Assembly: GCA_015488875.1 (NCBI GenBank)
Contig: WFMX01000021.1
Span: 1-6,534 of the forward strand
Length of the DNA: 6,534 bases
From: Campylobacterota bacterium
Lineage (GTDB): Bacteria > Campylobacterota > Campylobacteria > Campylobacterales > Sulfurovaceae
Direction: 5' to 3'
The position numbers were made by a program, and so were the translations under genes. Shown here piece after piece: positions 1 through 6,030 of this stretch. Every line of letters begins with the position of its first letter. Position 1 is the first letter of the stretch. The notes under the pieces were generated by a model that saw nothing but the letters and a program-made list of their open reading frames with translations, did no database searches and was not told where the DNA came from.

Positions 1-1
1 G

Positions 2-145
2 TCTTACCCTCATTATGGAATGTATTATATTAGTGAGGATATAGTGGATATTCAAGAAGCAAAAACAATACTTTTGTATCATTATGAACTTTATTTAAAT
101 CAAAATTTAGAAGAGTTGACAACAGTACAAGCAGTAGCTAGATAA
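2..145 (+). CDS. 3' end of an unrecognised protein-coding gene (partial)
   Basis: This is an open frame of 47 codons entering from the left edge and ending at TAA (143-145). The visible C-terminus begins SYPHYGMYYISEDIVDIQEA and ends in TTVQAVAR. It is rich in Tyr, Leu, Ile and Glu and looks like one or two amphipathic helices at the end of a soluble protein. The other two plus-strand frames are closed by early stops, and no ORF start lies inside the window, so the gene begins to the left. I do not recognise the family and assign no function. It converges on the minus-strand cassette that ends at 258. The stretch is more AT-rich than the genes to its right, but it is too short to argue for transfer. 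Confidence 0.6.
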   Translation, partial: SYPHYGMYYISEDIVDIQEAKTILLYHYELYLNQNLEELTTVQAVAR

Positions 146-150
146 TATAT

Positions 151-203
151 AAAAAATATTTACTCTCGTTCCCATCGCTTCTGTGCAGGAATGAATATGA
201 GAG
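151..203 (-). terminator. Possible intrinsic terminator of the doxX/GOGAT-like cassette
   Basis: Read on the minus strand, the hairpin at 203-163 is followed by AGTAAATATTTTTT, a T-rich run whose six-T core is the complement of 151-156. It begins about 55 bp after the stop codon of the last minus-strand gene at 258. On the plus strand the hairpin is not followed by a T-tract, so termination would act on the minus-strand operon only. The stem is imperfect, so efficiency is uncertain. Confidence 0.35.
163..203. repeat. Degenerate REP-like palindromic element
   Basis: Nested inverted repeats are visible. The outer arms are CTCTC (163-167) and GAGAG (199-203). The inner arms are CGTTCC (167-172) and GGAATG (188-193), with one G-T wobble. 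A five-base bulge, AATAT, lies on the right side only. The order CTCTCGTTCCCA, then a GC-containing loop, then GGAATG and GAGAG resembles a widespread intergenic palindrome family with a core like GTTCCCA...TGGGAATG, which I associate with REP elements mobilised by TnpA/RAYT (Y1-type) transposases. This copy has lost pairing in the inner stem and looks decayed. No transposase is present in the window. Assignment to that family is from memory of the motif, not from a search. Confidence 0.45.
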
Positions 204-257
204 CAACAATAACAGAATATATGCATCTCAGCAAATAGTGATTACGATAGTCCAAAT

Positions 258-671
258 CTACTCTTTCAGCTCCTTGATAGCTATTTTGAGGCTCTCTTTC
301 GTCTCTTTGATCGCTTTAGATAGCTCTTGGTTGACAGTTTTCTCTCGGAATTTTTCAAAGTCACTTCTCCAAAGAGATAGAAGTTTTTGAGCATTATCAT
401 CTACTTTGGGAGTGGTGAATATAGCCAAATCATTTATGAGTGTTATGTCTGACCAGCCATCTAAGTATCGCTCTTTGTTACTTTCTCCATAGAACTCTTT
501 GTCTATGGTGTATTGTAGATGATTGAGTCTTTTTAGCATCTCAAATGCGGCGGCTCTTGTGGTTTGATTGGACTCTCTCACTCCTGCTTGGAATGTACGG
601 AGAGATAGAGATAGTATCGCTATACTTAGGATAAGCACAGGGATATTTATCTTTTTGCTAAACCACGCCAT
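258..671 (-). CDS. Small membrane-anchored helical protein, function unknown
   Basis: This 137-residue protein has one predicted membrane segment at about residues 8-25 (IPVLILSIAILSLSL). Lys6-Lys7 precede it, so by the positive-inside rule the N-terminus would be cytoplasmic and the remaining ~110 residues periplasmic. The soluble part is mostly helical, with an aromatic stretch around residues 60-86 (FYGESNKERYLDGW...) and a Lys/Glu-rich amphipathic tail at 105-137 that could form a coiled coil. There are no Cys residues, no heme or metal motif and no catalytic motif. The layout recalls small helical sensor or scaffold proteins, but I do not recognise a family. The start codon lies 2 bp after the stop of the upstream GOGAT-like gene and its Shine-Dalgarno (GATGAG) is weak, which suggests translational coupling. 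It is the last gene of the cassette and may be an accessory subunit of its neighbours (inference). Confidence 0.75.
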   Translation of the reverse strand: MAWFSKKINIPVLILSIAILSLSLRTFQAGVRESNQTTRAAAFEMLKRLNHLQYTIDKEFYGESNKERYLDGWSDITLINDLAIFTTPKVDDNAQKLLSLWRSDFEKFREKTVNQELSKAIKETKESLKIAIKELKE

Positions 672-673
672 GA

Positions 674-2431
674 TTACTCATCTACCAATGACTCTTTGAA
701 GTATCTATCTACATTCATATATGTTTTGCCTGTATGGTCTTTAAATATGAGATTTTCTTTACCTATCTCAGATATATCTTTGAGACCCATTATCGCTAGC
801 AGATTACGAATACCATATACCATTTGCTCATGATAAGAGGCTATATTTTTCGCTTTTTTCTCCACGAGAAATGATGCTCTCTTCTTCTCGTCTTGTGTGG
901 CTAGTCCTACAGGGCAGTGTCGTCCGTTTGCTCCTGAACACTCTCTAGCCCTGATGCATCCTGCACTCATCATAAATGCTCTAGCTATAGCCACATAGTC
1001 CGCACCTATACCAAACAGTACTATGGCATCGTCAGGGGTGAGTACTTTTTCGCTAGCTATTAGCTTGACTTTATCTCTGATGCCCAATCTATGCAGAGTA
1101 CTATCAGCTATGTAGAGAGCTTTTGCTATAGTCATACCCACAGTCATCATCATCTCTAGTGGAGCAGCTCCACTGCCTCCCTCGCCACCATCTATAGTGA
1201 TGAAGTCTGGATATGCCAACGAGTTGGCATCTATACGCTCCTTGATGAGATCGGCATACTCCTCAAATAGCTTCTGCGATGATATGACTATCTTGACTCC
1301 TACTGGTTTGCCTGAAAGCTCTTTGAGTCTGCCTGCGAAGTCAAATAGCTCCTCTAAAGTAGAGGCAAAAGGAAACTGATTTGGGCTAAATAGATCCTTG
1401 TGTGGCTCCACTCCTCTATAGTATGCTACAGCTTCACTCACTTTGGAGCCTAGTAACTTACCGCCTGTCTGCTTCGCCCCTTGTGCCATTTTGATCTCTG
1501 TCATTTTGGCGAAACACATAGATTTTTTGTACCTCTCTTCATCAAACTTGCCATCTCTATCCCTGACACCATAGAGTCCGCTACCCATCTGAAATATGAT
1601 ATCAGGTATATCGCTAGGCACACTACTAGGAAAGCTACTTAGTGGAGCATTCCAGTTGACCCTATAGCACACCAATCTATCTTTGTCAAACAGATAACTC
1701 TCGCTATCATTTGAGTGTATGACTAAATGCCTATAGACTCTTTGTGCTACTGTATGGTTGAGCAAAAAACTCAATATCTTGTATATGGTCTTGGCAAATA
1801 TCGTACCCTCTTTTATATCTAAGTATGCTCTATCTTTGGGATTGTATCTATGCGTATAGAGGAAGTTGCTAGTGAGGCTTCCCTCGCCTGTATTGATAGG
1901 AAAGTTTCCTAGATATGCACCCTTTGAAAACGATCTAGTCGCCTCTGGAGAGATAGCTCCGTCACTCATAGCACTCCTGCCAAATATAGATTGGGTAGTA
2001 AAAGGGTGAGCCAATCCTTCGCCAAATGTGACAGCAAAACTGCTACTTACCTCGCCTGTATTGAGTACACAATTTGAGTTTTTGATAGATAATCTTGCAC
2101 TATGCTGTGGCTGACCAGGTGAAAATGATGCATATGGAGAGTGACCCTCTGCTACATCATATACCCACTTGACCTTGTCAAACGACTCATAGAACTTCTC
2201 ATCACCAAAATATTGCCTCATTGGGTCACGAAGAAGATAAAAGAGATATCTCATCCTACCCACTAGTGGATAGTTGATGAGTAGCTGGTCATGTCGTTGG
2301 ATAAACTTGTCATATATGAACAAAACGACAGAGACCACCAATGCCAATACTCCAAGAGCTTGGAGCATAAACCACAATATAGGAAACTGTATATCTCCTA
2401 TATTTTTACTAAAAGCAAATAGCTCTTGCAT
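674..2431 (-). CDS. Membrane-anchored FMN-binding glutamate-synthase-like protein
   Basis: This 585-residue protein belongs to the glutamate synthase central/FMN domain family (Pfam Glu_synthase). A hydrophobic segment at about residues 15-40 anchors it, followed by a conserved-looking NYPLVGRMRYLFYLLRDP stretch. Family motifs follow in order: NTGEG (180-184), FQMGSGLYGVRD (280-291), EIKMAQGAK (312-320), the substrate/FMN-loop segment GGKLLGSKV (323-331), VGVKIVIS (377-384), IDGGEGGSGAAPLEM (413-427) and the phosphate-binding region GIGADYVAIARAFM (474-487). Cys492, Cys498 and Cys506 match the three ligands of the GltB 3Fe-4S cluster. There is no N-terminal class II amidotransferase domain (no Cys after Met1) and no NAD(P)H domain, so it cannot use glutamine as GltB does unless it has partners. 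It probably oxidises or reduces a small substrate at the inner membrane, with the catalytic domain cytoplasmic (inference). Its ATG abuts the doxX stop codon, with AAAGAGA as a weak Shine-Dalgarno. Family assignment is firm; substrate and electron partner are unknown. Confidence 0.9.
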   Translation of the reverse strand: MQELFAFSKNIGDIQFPILWFMLQALGVLALVVSVVLFIYDKFIQRHDQLLINYPLVGRMRYLFYLLRDPMRQYFGDEKFYESFDKVKWVYDVAEGHSPYASFSPGQPQHSARLSIKNSNCVLNTGEVSSSFAVTFGEGLAHPFTTQSIFGRSAMSDGAISPEATRSFSKGAYLGNFPINTGEGSLTSNFLYTHRYNPKDRAYLDIKEGTIFAKTIYKILSFLLNHTVAQRVYRHLVIHSNDSESYLFDKDRLVCYRVNWNAPLSSFPSSVPSDIPDIIFQMGSGLYGVRDRDGKFDEERYKKSMCFAKMTEIKMAQGAKQTGGKLLGSKVSEAVAYYRGVEPHKDLFSPNQFPFASTLEELFDFAGRLKELSGKPVGVKIVISSQKLFEEYADLIKERIDANSLAYPDFITIDGGEGGSGAAPLEMMMTVGMTIAKALYIADSTLHRLGIRDKVKLIASEKVLTPDDAIVLFGIGADYVAIARAFMMSAGCIRARECSGANGRHCPVGLATQDEKKRASFLVEKKAKNIASYHEQMVYGIRNLLAIMGLKDISEIGKENLIFKDHTGKTYMNVDRYFKESLVDE

Positions 2432-2875
2432 CTATTGATTCTCTTTGCCAAATAGTACTCTATCTATGCTGAATTTGCCAGCACCGTGCGATAGAAATAT
2501 AAGGAGAAATAGCATATAGTATAATGGTATCTCATATCCATTATTTCCAGCTGCAAAACCATGTGGTAGATGGACTGTGACTATAGCGACTATCATCACT
2601 ACTATAAGTGGTATAGAGATGAGTCGTGTCATAAACCCTATGGTCAGGAGTACAACACCCACTATTTCGGTAGTGGCGGCCATATATGCGTTGAGTAGAG
2701 GCAGTGGCATACCCATGGAGCCAAACCACTCTGCTATAGCACCTATATCATTCCACTTCATCATGGCAGGCTCATAGAACCCATAAGCGACAGCAAATCT
2801 AGCCAATAGTAGAGATATCGACTGCGTGTATTCACTCAAATTCTTAAACTCCGAGTATATCTTTTTCAATTGCAT
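2432..2875 (-). CDS. DoxX-family four-helix membrane protein
   Basis: This 147-residue protein has four hydrophobic segments at about residues 17-34, 58-80, 84-102 and 115-130. The N-terminal LLLARFAVAYGFYEPAMMKW, the Met/Pro-rich stretch WFGSMGMPLP (50-59), the TEIVGVVLLTIGFMTR segment (69-84) and the C-terminal GYEIPLYYMLFLLIFLSHG followed by GKFSIDR are typical of DoxX. Within the family it resembles the HvfX-type proteins that accompany metal- or peptide-maturation operons, although no MNIO/DUF692 partner is present here. Known DoxX-family members are small inner-membrane proteins linked to quinone or thiosulfate redox chemistry or to redox-stress complexes; the role of this one is not known. 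It is the first gene of a three-gene minus-strand cassette, with its own promoter and a strong AGGAG six bases before ATG. The link to the GOGAT-like protein directly downstream suggests a shared redox function (inference). Confidence 0.88.
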   Translation of the reverse strand: MQLKKIYSEFKNLSEYTQSISLLLARFAVAYGFYEPAMMKWNDIGAIAEWFGSMGMPLPLLNAYMAATTEIVGVVLLTIGFMTRLISIPLIVVMIVAIVTVHLPHGFAAGNNGYEIPLYYMLFLLIFLSHGAGKFSIDRVLFGKENQ

Positions 2876-2880
2876 GTTAA

Positions 2881-2885
2881 ACTCC
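2881..2885 (-). promoter_or_regulatory. Ribosome binding site of doxX
   Basis: On the minus strand, AGGAG stands close upstream of ATG (2875-2873) in the context ACAGGAGTTTAAC. This strong site fixes the start of the doxX-family gene and contrasts with the weak sites of the two coupled genes downstream. Confidence 0.7.
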
Positions 2886-2907
2886 TGTTTTGATTTTGGA
2901 TTGAAGT

Positions 2908-2935
2908 ATTATATCACTCTTGTGGGTAGTGAGTG
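2908..2935 (-). promoter_or_regulatory. Extended -10 promoter of the doxX cassette
   Basis: On the minus strand, TGATATAAT includes a perfect -10 hexamer (TATAAT, complement of 2908-2913) and an upstream TG, giving an extended -10. It lies about 32 bp before the doxX ATG. No good -35 hexamer is present at 16-18 bp, which is common in Campylobacterota promoters. The inverted repeat CACTC/GAGTG (2915-2919 and 2931-2935) sits just upstream; it is too short to call an operator. Confidence 0.6.
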
Positions 2936-3018
2936 TGTAGTACCAATCAGAAACAAAAAAGTAAAAACTAGCAAGATAATAGAGCCGTGGTCAGATGACA
3001 ACGATACACTGTTATAAA

Positions 3019-4176
3019 TCAGTCCTCTTCGTCATCTTTGAAGCCAAAGAATTCAGGCTCCTCCTCGACTTCACCCTCTTTTTTGATTGCCCCTTTACCG
3101 ACACCATCTAGTTTGAGCTTCATGTCACTAGGGCTTGTAGCGTTCTCCATCAAGACCTCTGTGCTTATCCTCTCGTCAGTATATAGATCTAGCAATGCCT
3201 GGTCAAAACTCTGTGTGCCATAGATATCCTTACCCTCTTCGATGGCATCTATGATCTCACTATCTCTACCCTCCATTATGAGTTGTTCTATCCTCGGAGT
3301 TTTTTTGAGGACTTCGATAGCTGCTGCTCTACCGCCATCTGTCGTCTTGACTAGCCTTTGGGATATGACACCCTCTAATACAGAAGCTAGTGACATACGG
3401 ACACGGTTTTGCTCTTCACCTGGAAACATACCGATGATTCTATCTATAGTCTCTTTGGCATCTATAGTATGAAGTGTAGAAAATACAAGGTGACCAGTAT
3501 TGGCAGCATGTATGCCGATATCTATCGTCTCTAAGTCACGCATCTCTCCTACTAGTATGATATCTGGATCTTCTCTCAACGCACCCCTCAGTGCATCACC
3601 GAATGATTTGGTATCTTGACCGACACCTCTTTGGTTGACGAGGCAACCTTTGTCTTGATGTATGAACTCCACTGGATCCTCTATCGTGATAATGTGATCG
3701 CTTTTTATCTCATTTATCTCATTGAGAATGGCGGCTAGTGTGGTTGATTTACCACTACCTGTGACACCTGTCACTAGCACCAATCCTCTATGGATATCTG
3801 TAAAATCATGCAACACAGCAGGCAAGTTTAGCTGTGACAAAGTAGGTATCTCTACAGGAATGATACGAAATACCCCACTTAGCCCATCTAGCTGATAAAA
3901 TAAGTTTACACGAAATCGAGCCTCTTTGCCGATCACATATGTGAAGTCTAGACTACGATCCTCTATGAGCCTTTCATATTGAGCTTCAGATACTATCTCT
4001 TTCGCTAGCTGATCCATCTGCTCTGGAGAGAATGCGACATTGCCTATCTTCTCCAAGGAGCCTCTGATCCTAGCTCTCACTATAGCTGTAGCTTTCATAT
4101 GTAGGTCACTTCCGCCTACTTTGGCCATATGTTTCAGATACTTTATAAGCTTCTCTTCCATTGATCCTGGATTCAT
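3019..4176 (-). CDS. pilT: Type IV pilus retraction ATPase, PilT/PilU family
   Basis: This 385-residue cytoplasmic hexameric ATPase of the secretion-ATPase superfamily would power pilus retraction. The N-terminal domain (1-110) contains the segment GGSDLHMKA (21-29). The core shows Walker A GVTGSGKST (137-145), an Asp box IITIEDPVEF (162-171), Walker B DPDIILVGEMRD (203-214) and a His box GHLVFSTLHT (228-237). The PilT motif AIRNLIREGK is replaced by RIEQLIMEGR (295-304). The C-terminal stretch FDQALLDLYTDERIS and the following ATSPSDMKLKL (323-356) look more like PilU than PilT. The protein ends in a highly acidic tail (366-385), which takes it beyond the roughly 345 residues usual for PilT. 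It starts 12 bp after the tal stop, with a Shine-Dalgarno-like AGGGA overlapping that stop; Met6 is a less likely alternative start because its AGGA is too close. No other pilus gene is present. The ATPase family is certain; the choice between PilT and PilU roles is open. Confidence 0.92.
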   Translation of the reverse strand: MNPGSMEEKLIKYLKHMAKVGGSDLHMKATAIVRARIRGSLEKIGNVAFSPEQMDQLAKEIVSEAQYERLIEDRSLDFTYVIGKEARFRVNLFYQLDGLSGVFRIIPVEIPTLSQLNLPAVLHDFTDIHRGLVLVTGVTGSGKSTTLAAILNEINEIKSDHIITIEDPVEFIHQDKGCLVNQRGVGQDTKSFGDALRGALREDPDIILVGEMRDLETIDIGIHAANTGHLVFSTLHTIDAKETIDRIIGMFPGEEQNRVRMSLASVLEGVISQRLVKTTDGGRAAAIEVLKKTPRIEQLIMEGRDSEIIDAIEEGKDIYGTQSFDQALLDLYTDERISTEVLMENATSPSDMKLKLDGVGKGAIKKEGEVEEEPEFFGFKDDEED

Positions 4177-4188
4177 TTTGTTTTGTCC

Positions 4189-5184
4189 CTATCTAATACT
4201 ATCTAGCATCTCTACAAAGGCTTTCTCAAACGCTTGAAGCCCATCTTTCATCAACTCTTCATATACGGCAGTCATCTCTACACCACTCTTCTCTATGAGT
4301 GTGAAGTAGTCGGCTATCTCATCTATATGCGTAGGTAGTTTTGGTTCTGTGGTAGGGTTCGCCAAGTAAGCCTCTACGGTACTCAATGGTGCAGTATTTA
4401 CCGAGTGAGGTGCCAAAAGTTCGCGGATATAATAATCTGGAGACAAATCACCACCCTTGACTCCTGTACTTGCAAATAGCGTCCTGATACTTGGCGTGTG
4501 GTTATGCTCTACTATATTGTATATATTTGCCGCATTTAGTATGCCTGTCTGAGAAGGCGTGATGCCCATCTCTTCTAGCTTTGGGTCTAGTAGTCTGTCG
4601 AAACGACTCACAAATACAGATATGACACCCTCTGCCCTCTCTCCACCACTATTTTCAAATACATCCAACCCATGTTTCATAGCTTTGAGGCAAGATTTTG
4701 CCTGTTGTGGAGAAAATACTAGAGTGGCATTGACTGGTATGCCCATGCTGAGGAGTTCTGCCATAGCGATGTATCCTGCATCAGTAGCAGGGACTTTTAT
4801 CATCACATTTGGCTCTCCGATAGCTGCAAACAGTCTCTTGCCCTCCTCTACAGTGCCGTCAGAATCATCGCAGAGTCTGGGGTCTACCTCAAAGCTGATA
4901 TATCCATCATTACCCTCTTCGTATAAAGGATAGAGTGCTTTAGCTGCATTTTTTATATCCTCTGTGGCTAAAGCTTCATACTTATCTTTCGGACTCTTTC
5001 CATCTAGTGATTTGAGCTGTTCACCATAGGCATCCGATGTTGTAATGGCAGAAGCAAATATAGATGGATTGCTTGTCGCTCCTGTGACGATGCCTTTGTC
5101 TATCAATGATAAAAACTCACTCTTTAGAAAATCTCTCTCCACAAAATCCAACCATAGGGAAAATCCAAAATTATTTTCACTCAT
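4189..5184 (-). CDS. tal: Transaldolase
   Basis: This cytosolic enzyme of the non-oxidative pentose phosphate pathway transfers a dihydroxyacetone unit between sedoheptulose 7-phosphate and glyceraldehyde 3-phosphate to give erythrose 4-phosphate and fructose 6-phosphate. The 331-residue TIM barrel shows TSNPSIF (37-43), ISFEVDP (96-102), the Schiff-base segment NVMIKVPAT with Lys130, NATLVFS (152-158), VSRFDRLLD (192-200) and ASTGVKGG (238-245). Length and motifs fit the Tal form found in actinobacteria and Campylobacterota rather than the short TalC/FSA type. The start is fixed by AGGAG six bases before ATG. It is the first gene of a pair with the pilus ATPase. Its promoter lies in the divergent region to the right, where TATAAG (5207-5212, minus strand) and TATAAA (5277-5282, minus strand) are weak -10 candidates. 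All key motifs are intact. Confidence 0.96.
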   Translation of the reverse strand: MSENNFGFSLWLDFVERDFLKSEFLSLIDKGIVTGATSNPSIFASAITTSDAYGEQLKSLDGKSPKDKYEALATEDIKNAAKALYPLYEEGNDGYISFEVDPRLCDDSDGTVEEGKRLFAAIGEPNVMIKVPATDAGYIAMAELLSMGIPVNATLVFSPQQAKSCLKAMKHGLDVFENSGGERAEGVISVFVSRFDRLLDPKLEEMGITPSQTGILNAANIYNIVEHNHTPSIRTLFASTGVKGGDLSPDYYIRELLAPHSVNTAPLSTVEAYLANPTTEPKLPTHIDEIADYFTLIEKSGVEMTAVYEELMKDGLQAFEKAFVEMLDSIR

Positions 5185-5377
5185 TATCCACTCCTAAACT
5201 TTCAATCTTATAAAATCATAACCTCTCAAAACTAAAACACTACTTACATGAAGTCACTTATGCCAAAACTATTTTATTTATAGACCAATAGTCCCAATCC
5301 AAAGCCACACGGAGATGAACGATACCACAACTTTCTACAATGGATAGCTAATTAAGATAAAAAAACTCCTAATTTAA

Positions 5378-5405
5378 TTGTACTCATAGATTTTTTTGAT
5401 ACAAT
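5378..5405 (+). promoter_or_regulatory. Putative promoter of the speE-like/coaE operon
   Basis: An extended -10, TGATACAAT (5397-5405, hexamer TACAAT at 5400-5405), lies 16 bp after a partial -35, TTGTAC (5378-5383). A run of seven T residues precedes the TG, as is common upstream of Campylobacterota -10 boxes. Transcription would start near 5412, leaving a very short leader before the ATG at 5437. Confidence 0.5.
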
Positions 5406-5416
5406 CAAAAAAAATC
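5389..5416. repeat. AT-rich palindrome overlapping the speE-like promoter
   Basis: TTTTTTTGAT (5391-5400) and ATCAAAAAAA (5404-5413) are perfect 10-bp complements around a 3-base centre, ACA. With one extra A on the right arm, the pairing extends outward to GA (5389-5390) and TC (5415-5416). It covers the -10 box and the probable start site, so it could be an operator or a DNA-melting feature. Homopolymer content lowers its significance. Confidence 0.5.
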
Positions 5417-5428
5417 ATACAATCAAAA
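5399..5428 (+). repeat. 12-bp direct repeat before the speE-like gene
   Basis: ATACAATCAAAA occurs at 5399-5410 and again at 5417-5428, an 18-bp period. The first copy contains most of the -10 box and the second runs into the ribosome binding site AAAGG (5426-5430). It may be a small tandem duplication or a repeated regulator site. Confidence 0.6.
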
Positions 5429-5436
5429 GGAAAATA

Positions 5437-6030
5437 ATGGGAAATTTACACTATATAAAAGATGAGATGTTGGCCCATGTGCCTATCTGTACACATGCCA
5501 ACCCAAAGAGTCTACTCATAGTAGGTGGATGTGACAAGCTACAGGCAGAAGTCCAAAAGCATAAAACTATCACCAACATAGTGAGAGTAGATGAGTCAAA
5601 AGCTAGTGACGAGATAGCGACACTAGATGAAAACCAATTTGATATCATCATAGTAGCAGTAGATGATATGGCTAGCGATAGAGTCTTTTGGGGTCTGCTC
5701 AATCGTACACTCAAAGCTGATGGAGCCATATCTACTACATCTAGTAGACTGCTCACTCAGATAGATGAATCAAGGGCGGAGTTAGAGACTATCGGTGAAC
5801 TTTTCAAGATAGTGATGCCATATAGATATGAGGCTTCCGCACATGGCACAGGACTGTCATGTCGCAATCTCATATTGGCTAGCCACACATATCACCCTAC
5901 AGCAGATATCAATCTCCAAAGAGCTGATTTGACGGATGGTTTTAATTATTACAACTCAGATATAGCCATAGGTACATTCCATCTGCCTACAGTAGTACGC
6001 AGAGAGTTCGCAGGTCTCATCAAACTCTAA
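5437..6030 (+). CDS. speE: Short spermidine-synthase-like (SpeE-family) protein
   Basis: This 197-residue protein has a Rossmann-type methyltransferase fold. A glycine motif, LLIVGGCDKL (26-35), stands where SpeE has its nucleoside-binding GGGDG loop. VRVDES (49-54) is the following acidic strand end, and FDIIIVAVDD leads into WGLLNRTLKADGAI, the usual strand-helix after the catalytic loop. The C-terminal FNYYNSDIAIGTFHLP resembles the RYYNEDIH...LP ending that I recall in H. pylori SpeE. Typical SpeE proteins have 260-290 residues; this one lacks the ~60-residue N-terminal beta domain, beginning at a segment (HYIKDEMLAHV) that in longer relatives follows it. The canonical DSTDP catalytic motif is replaced by AVDDMAS. 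The start is supported by AAAGGA eight bases upstream. In-frame sequence upstream to a stop at 5353-5355 is low-complexity and does not encode the missing domain. It overlaps coaE by one base. Family membership is likely; aminopropyltransferase activity is uncertain. Confidence 0.75.
   Translation: MGNLHYIKDEMLAHVPICTHANPKSLLIVGGCDKLQAEVQKHKTITNIVRVDESKASDEIATLDENQFDIIIVAVDDMASDRVFWGLLNRTLKADGAISTTSSRLLTQIDESRAELETIGELFKIVMPYRYEASAHGTGLSCRNLILASHTYHPTADINLQRADLTDGFNYYNSDIAIGTFHLPTVVRREFAGLIKL

Larger units (their letters stand above)
5185..5436. other. Divergent intergenic region between tal and the speE-like operon
   Basis: These 252 bp hold the outward-facing signals of both operons and no credible gene. 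A ten-codon ORF starting at ATG 5315 has GGAG directly against its start and is discounted. On the left, the tal ribosome binding site AGGAG (complement of 5191-5195) and two weak -10 candidates face left. On the right, a promoter, a palindrome and a direct repeat lead into the speE-like gene. The central part (about 5283-5340) is less AT-rich than the flanks, and I see no structure in it. Confidence 0.6.

Noticed and set aside
1197..1379. Plus-strand ORF of 60 codons inside the GOGAT-like gene, and similar short ORFs opposite or within doxX, pilT, tal, speE and coaE
   Set aside because: Each lies inside a gene with clear family motifs, lacks its own ribosome binding site and has no recognisable protein features, so they are antisense or out-of-frame shadows.
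674..2431. Annotation as the large subunit of NADPH glutamate synthase (gltB)
   Set aside because: The N-terminal amidotransferase domain with its catalytic Cys is absent, the protein is about 585 rather than 1,400-1,500 residues, and it has a membrane anchor.
2826..3017. Plus-strand ORF across the gap between doxX and pilT
   Set aside because: Much of it overlaps doxX antisense, and the rest covers the doxX promoter and leader; composition is not protein-like.
2940..3018. Possible terminator after the pilus ATPase: hairpin GTTGTC-ATCT-GACCAC on the minus strand with T-runs further on
   Set aside because: The six-base stem has a mismatch and the T-rich stretch begins about 20 bases after it, so it does not fit an intrinsic terminator.
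5268..5292. Inverted repeat ACTATT/AATAGT in the divergent region
   Set aside because: Six-base arms in AT-rich DNA with a 13-base gap are expected by chance; no second copy or partner site was seen.
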